Below are positions 1 through 6,902 of a stretch of 10,827 nucleotides of DNA, one piece after another. Numbering within the stretch: the stretch's first letter is position 1; the number at the start of each line of letters is the position of its first letter. The position numbers and the translations under genes are program-made. Source of the DNA: an uncultured bacterium (lineage in GTDB: Bacteria > Bacteroidota > Bacteroidia > Bacteroidales > Paludibacteraceae). The stretch lies in NCBI GenBank assembly GCA_947074225.1, contig CAMTOX010000031.1, positions 1 through 10,827 on the forward strand. The letters run 5' to 3'. Under the pieces are notes generated by a model that worked only from the letters and a program-made list of their open reading frames with translations, ran no database searches and was not told the DNA's origin.

Positions 1-42
1 AATTTAAATTCAGGAGAGATTATGAGTTATAAAACTAACTAA
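1..42 (+). CDS. possible C-terminal tail of an upstream gene (partial)
   Basis: Frame 1 is open from the window edge to a TAA at 40-42, giving 13 codons (NLNSGEIMSYKTN). A hairpin that could be its terminator follows 11 bases later, which is the arrangement expected for the end of a plus-strand gene. Another frame is also open from the edge to a TAA at 30-32 (tail FKFRRDYEL), so the reading frame is not certain. The fragment is too short to assign a family or function, and it may not be coding at all. Confidence 0.25.
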   Translation, partial: NLNSGEIMSYKTN

Positions 43-53
43 TCTTCGTCTGC

Positions 54-106
54 ATAGATAAAAAGAGAGTTGTTTATAAAGAATAAACAGCTCTCTTTCT
101 ATCTAT
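54..106. terminator. long AT-rich hairpin, probable (possibly bidirectional) terminator
   Basis: Bases 54-77 pair with 83-106 around a 5-base loop (78-82). The 24-position stem has one A-C mismatch (61/99) and one G-T wobble (70/90). The core is AGAGAG against CTCTCT, flanked by A/T pairs. On the plus strand the 3' arm runs into TTTCTATCTATACTAG. On the minus strand the inner stem is followed by TTTTTATCTATG. Both sides are therefore T-rich after the GC-containing core. The position just after a possible gene end at 42 fits a plus-strand terminator; the T5 run on the other side also permits termination from the right. Confidence 0.5.
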
Positions 107-240
107 ACTAGTTTAGTAGAAGAAAATAACTAACCAAATATATAGGCATAACTTTTGAATTAATAATTCTCCATATTCACCTTGTCCGAATGGGAATGAA
201 TCGGCAGTGAAAGGGAGGAATCAACATAAAGAGATGAGTT
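107..240 (+). other. AT-rich leader of the exported repeat-protein gene
   Basis: This 134-base stretch separates the hairpin at 54-106 from the ATG at 241. The sequence TAACTTTTG at 149-157 is one base off the Bacteroidota -7 box (TAnnTTTG), but I see no TTTG at the right distance upstream, so this is only a weak promoter candidate. A purine-rich AAAGGGAGG at 210-218 resembles a Shine-Dalgarno sequence but lies more than 20 bases before the start, too far to set it. No further gene, repeat or strong hairpin was seen here. Confidence 0.25.
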
Positions 241-1056
241 ATGAAACAGTGGTTACTTTTATGCAGCATAATTCTATGGGGCGTTACACTACTCGCACAA
301 CCTCTCAAAGAGCTTGACAATGTTGGAGTGTACGATAAACCCTACCTCATTGTTACTACCATGAATAGTGAGGATGAGTTTGCAGAAATGCGAGAGAAGT
401 TCAATAAACAAGGAAAAATTGTTGAACGTAAATATTATGGCGATGGATTTCAACTTATTAAAGGAGTACGATACCATTACAACAAAAACGGTGAGCTAGA
501 GAGCGAATCGCTACTAAATGGATTTGGCGAGGTGTACGATAGCATTGTGTACCGTTACAATCAAAAAGGAGAGTGCATGGCCACAGAGGTGGTGAACCGA
601 AAATGGACACGACCAACATGGAATGTGCAGCGCGAATTCGACAACCTTGGACGGGTAAACCAGCAGTGGCTCATTCATGGAGAAACAGGACGACGACAAC
701 TCATGAAACAAGTTACCTACAAACAAGACCATCAAGGGAATGTGGAAGAGGAGTTATACCGATATGCCGACGGAAGCGAGAGTGCCATTATTATTGATTA
801 CAACAGAGAGAAAAAACCGAAAAGGAAAATATTTGAACGTATTGATGGCACCACACGTATTCTTGAAGAGATTAACTATAACAAGAATGGGTATATAAAT
901 AATATTACCCTTTACAATAACCGAGAGAAACCAATGACTAAATATGTCTATGGCAAACGCGACAGGGAGGGTAACTGGCTCACCATGAAGGAGACTAACT
1001 ACTACGACAGCGAGAAGGTGGTGAAGAGTTACAAACGCAAAATCACCTACTATTAA
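241..1056 (+). CDS. exported tandem-repeat (YD/YwqK-like) protein of unknown function
   Basis: This 271-residue protein is not recognised as a named family. Residues 1-20 form a signal peptide: Lys2, a hydrophobic core at about 4-18, and a probable cleavage at LLA|Q. Cys8 lies inside the core without a lipobox, so it is probably not a lipoprotein. The rest is a regular repeat with an aromatic residue, then usually N-x-x-G, then a hydrophobic residue. Copies start near residues 54, 80, 106, 133, 160, 187, 213 and 237, a period of 26-27. The sixth copy lacks the Gly, and the fifth and eighth carry short insertions. The pattern of short alternating polar and aromatic strands around Gly turns resembles the YD or YwqK/MORN-variant repeats common in Bacteroidota surface and periplasmic proteins, suggesting a beta-hairpin solenoid. 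It converges on the pur operon and shows no functional link to it. Start: first ATG of the frame, directly giving the signal peptide; no Shine-Dalgarno sequence is properly spaced. Confidence 0.85.
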   Translation: MKQWLLLCSIILWGVTLLAQPLKELDNVGVYDKPYLIVTTMNSEDEFAEMREKFNKQGKIVERKYYGDGFQLIKGVRYHYNKNGELESESLLNGFGEVYDSIVYRYNQKGECMATEVVNRKWTRPTWNVQREFDNLGRVNQQWLIHGETGRRQLMKQVTYKQDHQGNVEEELYRYADGSESAIIIDYNREKKPKRKIFERIDGTTRILEEINYNKNGYINNITLYNNREKPMTKYVYGKRDREGNWLTMKETNYYDSEKVVKSYKRKITYY

Positions 1057-1084
1057 CACGAAGAATGCTATGAGGGTATGAAAT

Positions 1085-1124
1085 AAAAAAAACTTCGCCC
1101 AATGGAGGTATCCATTGGGCGAAG
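1085..1124 (-). terminator. intrinsic terminator of the pur operon
   Basis: A perfect 14-bp stem (1093-1106 with 1111-1124) closes on a 4-base loop (1107-1110). Read on the minus strand, it is followed directly by eight T residues (complement of 1085-1092), then A and TTT. It begins 27 bases after the purH stop codon. On the plus strand the hairpin is followed by CTATATAG with no T run, so it should terminate the pur operon and not serve efficiently for the convergent gene ending at 1056. Confidence 0.95.
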
Positions 1125-1151
1125 CTATATAGATATTAGCTCTTAAGAGGC

Positions 1152-2681
1152 TTAATGTTTAAAATGACGTTTACCGGTAAATGCCATGGTAATACCCAAT
1201 TCATTACAAGCAGTAATAGAATCTTCATCGCGCATGCTACCACCCGGTTGCACAATAGCGGTTACACCATATTGAGCAGCCAAAGTTACGGTATCGTTAA
1301 ATGGGAAGAAGGCATCGGATGCCAACACAAGGTCGGCAGTGGCGCCGTTGTTCTTGGCTTGCTTTAAAGCAATCTCTGCCGAACCAACGCGGTTCATCTG
1401 TCCGGCACCAACGCCTAAAGTCACACCATCTTTCACCACTACAATGGCATTAGATTTCACATGCTTCACAATACGCATACCAAAGTTCATATCTACAATT
1501 TGCTGTACGGTAGGTGTCTTTTCTGTTACACACATGGTAGGAACAACCATTTCCGAATGTAAATCAATGTCTTGTTCCAACAAACCACCATTCACACTCA
1601 CATATTGCTTAGGCTGCTCATTGCTTGGTTCCATCTTCACCTCAAGTAAGCGAAGGTTCTTCTTGGTGCAAAGAATCTCCAAAGCCTGTGCAGTGAAGCT
1701 TGGTGCTATGATAATCTCTAAGAAGATAGGCTTCATTAACTCGGCAACTTGAGCAGTTACCTCGCAGTTGGTAGCCACAATGCCACCAAAAATACTTACC
1801 GTATCGGCATTGTAACATTTATTCCATGCATCGACAACATCTGTTCCAATAGCAGCTCCACACGGATTCATATGTTTCAGGCCGCAACAGAAAGGCTCTT
1901 GAAACTCGCGTGTTAAAGCCAATGCTGCATTAGCATCTTGAATATTGTTGTAGCTCATCTCTTTGCCATTAAGCTGTTTTGCAAATGCCAAAGAGTATGA
2001 AACCGGCTCTAACTGACGGTAGAATTTCGCTGCTTGATGCGGATTCTCGCCATAACGCAATGATTGTACAAGGTCGTATTCCAAGAATAGTTTCTCATTT
2101 AAACCGGCTTGACGGCGCATATAGGTTGCAATACACATATCGTACTCGGCAGTGTGCGTGTAAGCCTCTGCACTTAATTGTAAACGGGTATTGAGTGTAG
2201 TATTGCCATTCTCCTTAATTTCATTAATAATGGTGGCATAATGTTCAGGGTTGCAAACTACTGTAACATCGCGGTAGTTCTTTGCTGCACTGCGCAACAT
2301 AGAAGGTCCACCAATATCGATATTCTCAATAGCATCTTCCATCTCAACATCTTCACGAGAGATAGTCTGTTTGAAAGGGTATAGATTTACACATACCATA
2401 TCGATAAATTCAATTTCATTATCGGCCAATGCTTGCAAGTGCGAAGCATCGTCACGGCGTGCTAAAAGCCCTCCGTGCACTTTAGGGTGCAATGTCTTGA
2501 CCCTTCCGTCGCAAATTTCGGGAAAACCTGTTACCTCACTGATATTAATAACCGAGATATTGCTATCTTCCAAAAGCTTCATAGTACCCCCGGTAGCAAT
2601 GATATCCCAGCCCAACTCTTTAAGCTGTTTAGCAAACTCCACAAGACCTGTTTTGTCGCTTACACTGATGAGTGCTCTCAT
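1152..2681 (-). CDS. purH: bifunctional AICAR transformylase / IMP cyclohydrolase PurH
   Basis: PurH carries out the last two steps to IMP: formyl transfer from 10-formyl-tetrahydrofolate to AICAR, then ring closure of FAICAR. The 509-residue length fits the family. The N-terminal cyclohydrolase (MGS-like) domain, about residues 1-150, has IATGGT (28-33) and GRVKTLHPKVHGG (59-71). The transformylase domain has SLRYGENPHQ (207-216), the catalytic Lys269-His270 pair in LKHMNPCG, VKSNAIVVVKD (408-418), GAGQMNRVGS (425-434) and the C-terminal GKRHFKH. All key residues are present, so both activities are expected. The sequence resembles the Bacillus subtilis protein much more than the shortened, divergent PurH I recall from Bacteroides. 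It is the last gene of the operon, 54 bases after purN and just before the terminator. The ATG has an A/T-rich leader and no Shine-Dalgarno sequence. Confidence 0.97.
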   Translation of the reverse strand: MRALISVSDKTGLVEFAKQLKELGWDIIATGGTMKLLEDSNISVINISEVTGFPEICDGRVKTLHPKVHGGLLARRDDASHLQALADNEIEFIDMVCVNLYPFKQTISREDVEMEDAIENIDIGGPSMLRSAAKNYRDVTVVCNPEHYATIINEIKENGNTTLNTRLQLSAEAYTHTAEYDMCIATYMRRQAGLNEKLFLEYDLVQSLRYGENPHQAAKFYRQLEPVSYSLAFAKQLNGKEMSYNNIQDANAALALTREFQEPFCCGLKHMNPCGAAIGTDVVDAWNKCYNADTVSIFGGIVATNCEVTAQVAELMKPIFLEIIIAPSFTAQALEILCTKKNLRLLEVKMEPSNEQPKQYVSVNGGLLEQDIDLHSEMVVPTMCVTEKTPTVQQIVDMNFGMRIVKHVKSNAIVVVKDGVTLGVGAGQMNRVGSAEIALKQAKNNGATADLVLASDAFFPFNDTVTLAAQYGVTAIVQPGGSMRDEDSITACNELGITMAFTGKRHFKH

Positions 2682-2735
2682 AATAGTAGGATTATTTTTG
2701 TGTTGATTTAGATAAATATAATAACGAAAGTTGAG

Positions 2736-3299
2736 CTACTGTTCCAAGAAGCGGTTTATAGCTTCGGGGAAGAGTTGGTGCTCAATCTTATGAATCTCTG
2801 CTTCGACCTCATCGCGCGAGGTGCCATAATACTCAAAGGCACGTTGCATTAAAATCACACCCCCATCTATGGTGTCGTCAATGAGATGCACAGTAACGCC
2901 AAAGACCTTAACACCAAAGTTAAAAGCATCGTCAATAGCATGTGCTCCCTTAAAAGAGGGCAAAAGAGAGGGGTGAATATTGAGCATACGTCCTTGATAG
3001 GCTTTCAAAAGGGTTGGCCCAACAATACGCATGTAACCGGCTAAACAGACCACATCTACTTGAGCTTCTTGTAACCGATTCACAATCTCGGTTTCAAACA
3101 ACTCTTTTGAGGCATACTGTTTTGGGTTAAAGGTAAAGGTAGGAATGTGAAACTCTTTAGCACGTTCAATGACAAAAGCATTGGCATTGTCGCATACTAA
3201 TAGAGCAATTTCTGCCTGGATAGTACCCTTTTGACACGCTTCGGCTATGGCTTGAAAATTTGAGCCGCTACCCGAAGCAAAGAGAGCAAGTTTTTTCAT
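2736..3299 (-). CDS. purN: phosphoribosylglycinamide formyltransferase PurN (folate-dependent)
   Basis: PurN transfers the formyl group of 10-formyl-tetrahydrofolate to GAR, step 3 of the pathway. I place the start at the ATG at 3297-3299, giving 187 residues beginning MKKLALFASGSGSN, the normal family N terminus with the phosphate-binding loop GSGSN at 10-14. A start 15 codons upstream (3344) would put a hairpin stem inside the coding sequence and add a non-conserved extension. The catalytic residues Asn107, His109 and Asp145 are present (LNIHPSLLP at 106-114, IDGG at 144-147), matching Asn106/His108/Asp144 of E. coli PurN. It resembles B. subtilis PurN (LLVCD, LAGYMR, IHKLEH-like IHKIEH) more than the Bacteroides form. 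The stop is TAG; the other intact genes here end in TAA. It sits between purM and purH. Confidence 0.96.
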   Translation of the reverse strand: MKKLALFASGSGSNFQAIAEACQKGTIQAEIALLVCDNANAFVIERAKEFHIPTFTFNPKQYASKELFETEIVNRLQEAQVDVVCLAGYMRIVGPTLLKAYQGRMLNIHPSLLPSFKGAHAIDDAFNFGVKVFGVTVHLIDDTIDGGVILMQRAFEYYGTSRDEVEAEIHKIEHQLFPEAINRFLEQ

Positions 3300-3313
3300 A
3301 GTGAAAATAGTGT

Positions 3314-3342
3314 GCGACCAAAAGCATTGTGCTTTAGGTCGC
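3314..3342 (-). other. purM-purN intergenic hairpin
   Basis: Bases 3314-3319 (GCGACC) pair with 3337-3342 (GGTCGC), and 3321-3326 pair with 3330-3335, with one opposed mismatch (3320/3336) and a 3-base loop. The 12 paired positions begin 10 bases after the purM stop codon and end 14 bases before the purN ATG. On the minus strand it is followed by ACACTATTTTCACT, with no terminator-grade T run. It may be an mRNA processing, stability or coupling element. The structure is visible; the role is inferred. Confidence 0.6.
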
Positions 3343-3352
3343 ATCTATGGTG

Positions 3353-4384
3353 TTATACAATTTCTACTTTACCGGCTTGGTCTGTTACCTGACCAATGAT
3401 AGAGGCACGTTCGCCATGTTTTGACAATATATCAAGGGCTTTTGGGGCCTCTTGTGCATCCATTGCGATGACCATGCCGATACCCATATTGAAGATATTG
3501 AACATCTCGCGGTGTTTAATATTGCCATATTTCTCTAAGAAACGGAACACAGGAAGAATTTCCCAAGAGCCTTCGTTAATTAAGATTCCTTGTTCGGCAG
3601 TTAAGATACGTGGAATATTCTCGTCGAAACCACCACCGGTGATATGACTAATGCCATGTACATTGCAGTTGTTCACCACGTCCAATACGGGGCGTATATA
3701 TATTTTTGTTGGTGTTAACAACACCTCGCCAAGAGGTGTTGTAGCATCTAACTCTGGGAATACCTCGTGAAGGTTGAAGTTATTATCGGCAACAACTTTA
3801 CGTACTAAGCTAAATCCGTTTGAGTGTACACCGCTTGAAGCAATACCTATCAATAGATCGCCTGCCTTAACTTTGGTACCATCAATTAACTTTGCTTTCT
3901 CTACAGCACCACAAGTGAAGCCTGCAATATCATATTCTCCATCTTGGTACATGCCCGGCATCTCTGCTGTTTCTCCACCAATAAGAGCGCAATTTGCTTG
4001 ACGACACCCTTCGGCAACGCCAGCAACAATTTGTTCAATCTTTTCTGGTTCGTTCTTTCCCACGGCAACATAGTCTAAGAAGTATAGGGGTTCTGCCCCT
4101 TGAGCCAAGACATCGTTCACACACATTGCCACAGCATCAATACCTATGGTATCATGTTTATCCATGGTGAAAGCAAGTTTCAACTTGGTTCCTACACCAT
4201 CGGTACCACTTACTAATACCGGTTCTTTAAGATTCAATGCCGAGAGGTCGAACATTCCTCCAAAGGCACCAATATTTCCCATCACTCCAAGTCGAGAAGT
4301 AGATGCTACATGTTTCTTAATACGACGTACTACTTCGTAGCCTGCTTCCAGGTTTACACCTGCTTTTTCATAACTTTCAGCCAT
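3353..4384 (-). CDS. purM: phosphoribosylformylglycinamidine cyclo-ligase (AIR synthetase) PurM
   Basis: PurM closes the imidazole ring: FGAM + ATP gives AIR, step 5, acting on the product of PurL. The 343-residue length fits the common bacterial family (about 345). Motifs in order are [14 protein letters not shown] (59-72), [18 protein letters not shown] (83-100), [10 protein letters not shown] (135-144), [14 protein letters not shown] (183-196), [13 protein letters not shown] (247-259) and [10 protein letters not shown] (294-303). These are the ATP-grasping and dimer-core segments of the PurM/PurL superfamily. It is strikingly like B. subtilis PurM, for example in [17 protein letters not shown] and [17 protein letters not shown], and unlike the longer (about 390-residue) divergent PurM I recall from Bacteroides. 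It lies 38 bases after purF, with an A-rich leader and no Shine-Dalgarno sequence. A 10-bp hairpin lies inside the gene at 3718-3742. Confidence 0.97.
   Translation of the reverse strand: MAESYEKAGVNLEAGYEVVRRIKKHVASTSRLGVMGNIGAFGGMFDLSALNLKEPVLVSGTDGVGTKLKLAFTMDKHDTIGIDAVAMCVNDVLAQGAEPLYFLDYVAVGKNEPEKIEQIVAGVAEGCRQANCALIGGETAEMPGMYQDGEYDIAGFTCGAVEKAKLIDGTKVKAGDLLIGIASSGVHSNGFSLVRKVVADNNFNLHEVFPELDATTPLGEVLLTPTKIYIRPVLDVVNNCNVHGISHITGGGFDENIPRILTAEQGILINEGSWEILPVFRFLEKYGNIKHREMFNIFNMGIGMVIAMDAQEAPKALDILSKHGERASIIGQVTDQAGKVEIV
3718..3742 (-). other. inverted repeat inside purM
   Basis: Bases 3718-3727 (ACAACACCTC) are the exact complement of 3733-3742, with a 5-base loop. The neighbouring bases allow a competing 6-bp stem (GGTGTT with AACACC, 3-base loop, plus-strand 3711-3725) that shares part of the same sequence. 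It encodes the segment around [11 protein letters not shown] of PurM. This may be a by-product of the codons used for repeated Thr and Leu. Confidence 0.35.
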
Positions 4385-4422
4385 ATATTCTGTTGTTTTT
4401 TATTTTTTCAGTATTATAGATA

Positions 4423-5832
4423 TTAGAATTTGCCATCTTTATTGGCATCGTGTAAACTGCTATATAGTGCAGTTGGATATTTGCCCGAGAAACAAGCAGT
4501 ACATAACTCTTTACGTTTTCCGGCTTTATAGAGTGCCTCTTCCGAGAGGAAAGAGAGCGAGTCGGCGCCAATAGTATTACACAACTGCTCAACATTTTGT
4601 TGCGAACTAATAAGCTCTTCGTATGTGGCAGTATCTACACCGTAGAAACATGGGTGTGCAAACGGAGGGCTTGCAATACGTACATGCACCTCTGTAGCTC
4701 CTGCTTCGCGAAGTAAAGAGACTATGCGTCGTGAAGTGGTGCCACGCACTATAGAGTCGTCAATCATCACCACACGTTTACCTTTTACAATAGAACGCAC
4801 TGCCGATAGTTTCATACGTACCCCTTTTTCACGCAGCTCTTGGCTTGGTTGAATAAAGGTACGACCAACATATTTATTTTTTGTCAAGCCCAATTCATAA
4901 GGAATACCACTTGCCTCGCTATACCCCATAGCAGCACTTAAGCTGGAATCGGGTACCCCAATGACGATATCGGCATCGGCTGGCGACTCTTGATACAATA
5001 TTCTTCCCGACTCTTTGCGGTAGGCATGTACGTTAGTATTCTCAATATCGCTATCGGGACGTGCAAAATAGACATACTCCATGGCACACATATAGTGGTG
5101 CTTAAATTTAGAATAGTCGACACTTTTAAGCCCCTCGCGATCGATCACCACAATCTCTCCTGGTTCTACGTCGCGAATAAACTCTGCGCCAACCACATCT
5201 AAAGCACAAGTCTCACTACTTACCACATAACCTCCGTTAAGTTTTCCTATTGAGAGTGGGCGTAAACCATACTTATCTCGGCAAGCATAAATTTTACTTG
5301 CTGTCATAATTAAGAAGGCAAAAGCTCCTTCAATCATATTTAAAGCATCTATGATAGGATATATTCTATCGCGGTCGTCGCGCTCTTTCTTAATGAGGTG
5401 CGCAAGCAATTCACTGTCGGAAGTAGATTGGAATAGGCTTCCACGGTCTTCAAGATACTTAGCCAGCTCTTTAGAGTTCACTAAGTTACCATTGTGTGCT
5501 AAGGCAAAGTTACCGGTATTGTGTCTAAACAAGAAAGGTTGTACGTTCTCAATACCCCCACCTCCTGCGGTAGCATACCTCACATGTCCTATTGACATAT
5601 CGCCTTGCATACCCACAAGATTCTTTTCATTAAACACTTCTGTGACTAAGCCCTCTCCTTTAATGCGCTTAAATTCACGATTATCTACCCGCACAATACC
5701 ACACCCCTCCTGTCCGCGATGCTGAAGTGCATGCAAACCGTAGTAGGCAAGGTTAGCAGCATCTTTCACGCCATAAACGCCAAAGACACCACACTCCTCA
5801 TGTAATTCTGAATTATCTATATTGGGAATCAT
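4423..5832 (-). CDS. purF: amidophosphoribosyltransferase PurF, Fe-S type with propeptide
   Basis: PurF commits PRPP to purine synthesis by transferring glutamine amide nitrogen to give phosphoribosylamine. From the ATG at 5830-5832 it has 469 residues and a 13-residue propeptide ending in Glu-Glu before the nucleophile Cys14 (ECGVFGV), close to the 11-residue propeptide of B. subtilis PurF. The glutaminase domain shows HRGQEG (38-43), GHVRYATAGGGG and LAHNGNLVN. The phosphoribosyltransferase domain has the PRPP loop VVMIDDSIVRGTTS (354-367). The four Fe-S ligand cysteines of the Bacillus enzyme are present: Cys249 (MCAMEY), Cys395 (HPCFYG) and the Cys444-x-x-Cys447 pair. After propeptide removal the first two become 236 and 382, the Bacillus numbers. 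This predicts an oxygen-sensitive [4Fe-4S] enzyme inhibited by purine nucleotides. An ATG at 5877 is possible but lies within a hairpin and would give a 28-residue propeptide. Confidence 0.95.
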   Translation of the reverse strand: MIPNIDNSELHEECGVFGVYGVKDAANLAYYGLHALQHRGQEGCGIVRVDNREFKRIKGEGLVTEVFNEKNLVGMQGDMSIGHVRYATAGGGGIENVQPFLFRHNTGNFALAHNGNLVNSKELAKYLEDRGSLFQSTSDSELLAHLIKKERDDRDRIYPIIDALNMIEGAFAFLIMTASKIYACRDKYGLRPLSIGKLNGGYVVSSETCALDVVGAEFIRDVEPGEIVVIDREGLKSVDYSKFKHHYMCAMEYVYFARPDSDIENTNVHAYRKESGRILYQESPADADIVIGVPDSSLSAAMGYSEASGIPYELGLTKNKYVGRTFIQPSQELREKGVRMKLSAVRSIVKGKRVVMIDDSIVRGTTSRRIVSLLREAGATEVHVRIASPPFAHPCFYGVDTATYEELISSQQNVEQLCNTIGADSLSFLSEEALYKAGKRKELCTACFSGKYPTALYSSLHDANKDGKF

Positions 5833-5847
5833 AAAGATTGAATTGTT

Positions 5848-5878
5848 GATGAATGGGTGAGCAAGCTCACCCTTCATC
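5848..5878 (-). other. purC-purF intergenic hairpin with CUUG loop
   Basis: GGGTGAGC at 5855-5862 is the exact complement of 5865-5872. The stem continues as GATGAA (5848-5853) with TTCATC (5873-5878), past a single bulged base (5854). In RNA the tip can close as a 7-bp stem on a CUUG tetraloop, a stable loop class. It begins 13 bases after the stop codon of the long purC and ends 15 bases before the preferred purF ATG. No T run follows (AACAATTCAATCTTT), so it is not a standard terminator. The alternative purF ATG at 5877 is buried in this stem, which argues against its use. Confidence 0.65.
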
Positions 5879-5891
5879 GCACAAAGATATA

Positions 5892-6839
5892 TTAACGATT
5901 GATTAAATAATTGGTGACATGTTCAGAGATACGCTCTGTGATGTTACTCTCGTCGGCTTTAATGAACTTTTCGCCGGTGATATTCTCATAAAGTTCTATG
6001 TAACGTTCAGAGATACTCTCTACAATTTCCGGTGTCATTTCAGGAACTTGTTGTCCTGCTTTACCTTGGAAACCATTCTCCATTAGCCACTCGCGTACAA
6101 ACTCCTTTGAGAGTTGTTTTTGAGCTTGGCCCTTATCAAAGCGTGTTTGATACTCATCGGCATAGAAGTAACGGCTAGAGTCGGGAGTATGAATTTCGTC
6201 CATTAAATAGATGGTGCCATTATTTGATCCGAATTCATATTTAGTATCTACCAAAATAAGTCCGCGTTCTGCTGCCATCTCTGTGCCACGAGCGAAGAGT
6301 TCTAAAGTATATTTCTCCAATACAGCATACTCTTGTGCCGACACTAACCCCTGTTTAAGAATCTCCTCTTTAGAGATATCCTCATCGTGCTCTCCTTGTT
6401 CTGCTTTAGTAGTCGGAGTGATGATAGGTGTAGGGAACTTTTCGTTCTCGCGCATACCATCGGGCAATGTCACGCCACATATTTGACGTACTCCCGATTT
6501 ATATGCACGCCATGCACTACCACAAAGATATCCGCGTACAATCATCTCTACCGGATATCCTTGACAAGCAACTCCCACAGTGACCATAGGGTCTGGAGTA
6601 GCAAGTTTCCAGTTAGGGCAGATATCTTCTGTAGCGTCTAGAAACTTCGCTGCAATTTGATTTAACATCTGTCCTTTATAAGGAATACCTTTAGGCAAAA
6701 CAACATCGAATGCCGAGATACGGTCGGTAACGACCATTACAAGTAAATCATTGCCGATGGTATACACATCGCGCACTTTCCCATGATACACTTTGGTTTG
6801 GTTAGGAAAATTGAAATTAGTTGCAGTTAATGCGTTCAT
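5892..6839 (-). CDS. purC: SAICAR synthetase PurC, long (Bacteroidota-type) form
   Basis: This enzyme joins CAIR and aspartate with ATP to give SAICAR, step 8. The 315 residues carry the family signatures: GKVRDVY (20-26), DRISAFD (39-45), [13 protein letters not shown] (96-108, signature 1), LVDTKYEFG (196-204, signature 2) and [10 protein letters not shown] (214-223). The insert with [17 protein letters not shown] (131-147) and the C-terminal extension with [12 protein letters not shown] (241-252) are typical of the roughly 300-residue class and absent from the 240-residue class. It matches what I recall of Bacteroides PurC very closely. It stands directly downstream of a second, short purC, with a 63-base gap free of hairpins. 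All active-site motifs are intact, so it is probably functional and redundant with its neighbour. No Shine-Dalgarno sequence precedes the ATG. Confidence 0.96.
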   Translation of the reverse strand: MNALTATNFNFPNQTKVYHGKVRDVYTIGNDLLVMVVTDRISAFDVVLPKGIPYKGQMLNQIAAKFLDATEDICPNWKLATPDPMVTVGVACQGYPVEMIVRGYLCGSAWRAYKSGVRQICGVTLPDGMRENEKFPTPIITPTTKAEQGEHDEDISKEEILKQGLVSAQEYAVLEKYTLELFARGTEMAAERGLILVDTKYEFGSNNGTIYLMDEIHTPDSSRYFYADEYQTRFDKGQAQKQLSKEFVREWLMENGFQGKAGQQVPEMTPEIVESISERYIELYENITGEKFIKADESNITERISEHVTNYLINR

Positions 6840-6902
6840 ATGAATTCGTTTTATAAGAAGTTTTGAAAATTGTTTTTGATAAATTTAGAGCTTGTAGAAT
6901 GG

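Noticed and set aside
573..797. A second plus-strand frame inside the repeat-protein gene (74 codons)
   Set aside because: It overlaps a gene with a clear signal peptide and regular repeats and shows no features of its own.
1339..1752. A 137-codon plus-strand open frame opposite purH
   Set aside because: It lies wholly antisense to a conserved gene, has no recognisable motif or initiation site, and follows from codon bias of the real frame. The same applies to the other antisense frames in the operon, such as 5351-5725 and 9479-9805.
3300..3344. An upstream ATG extending PurN by 15 residues
   Set aside because: The extension (MRPKAQCFWSHTIFT) is not a PurN feature and is encoded by the purM-purN hairpin; the family N terminus MKKLALFASGSGSN starts at 3299.
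5833..5877. An upstream ATG extending PurF by 15 residues
   Set aside because: It lies in a stable hairpin and would make the propeptide 28 residues; kept only as an alternative.
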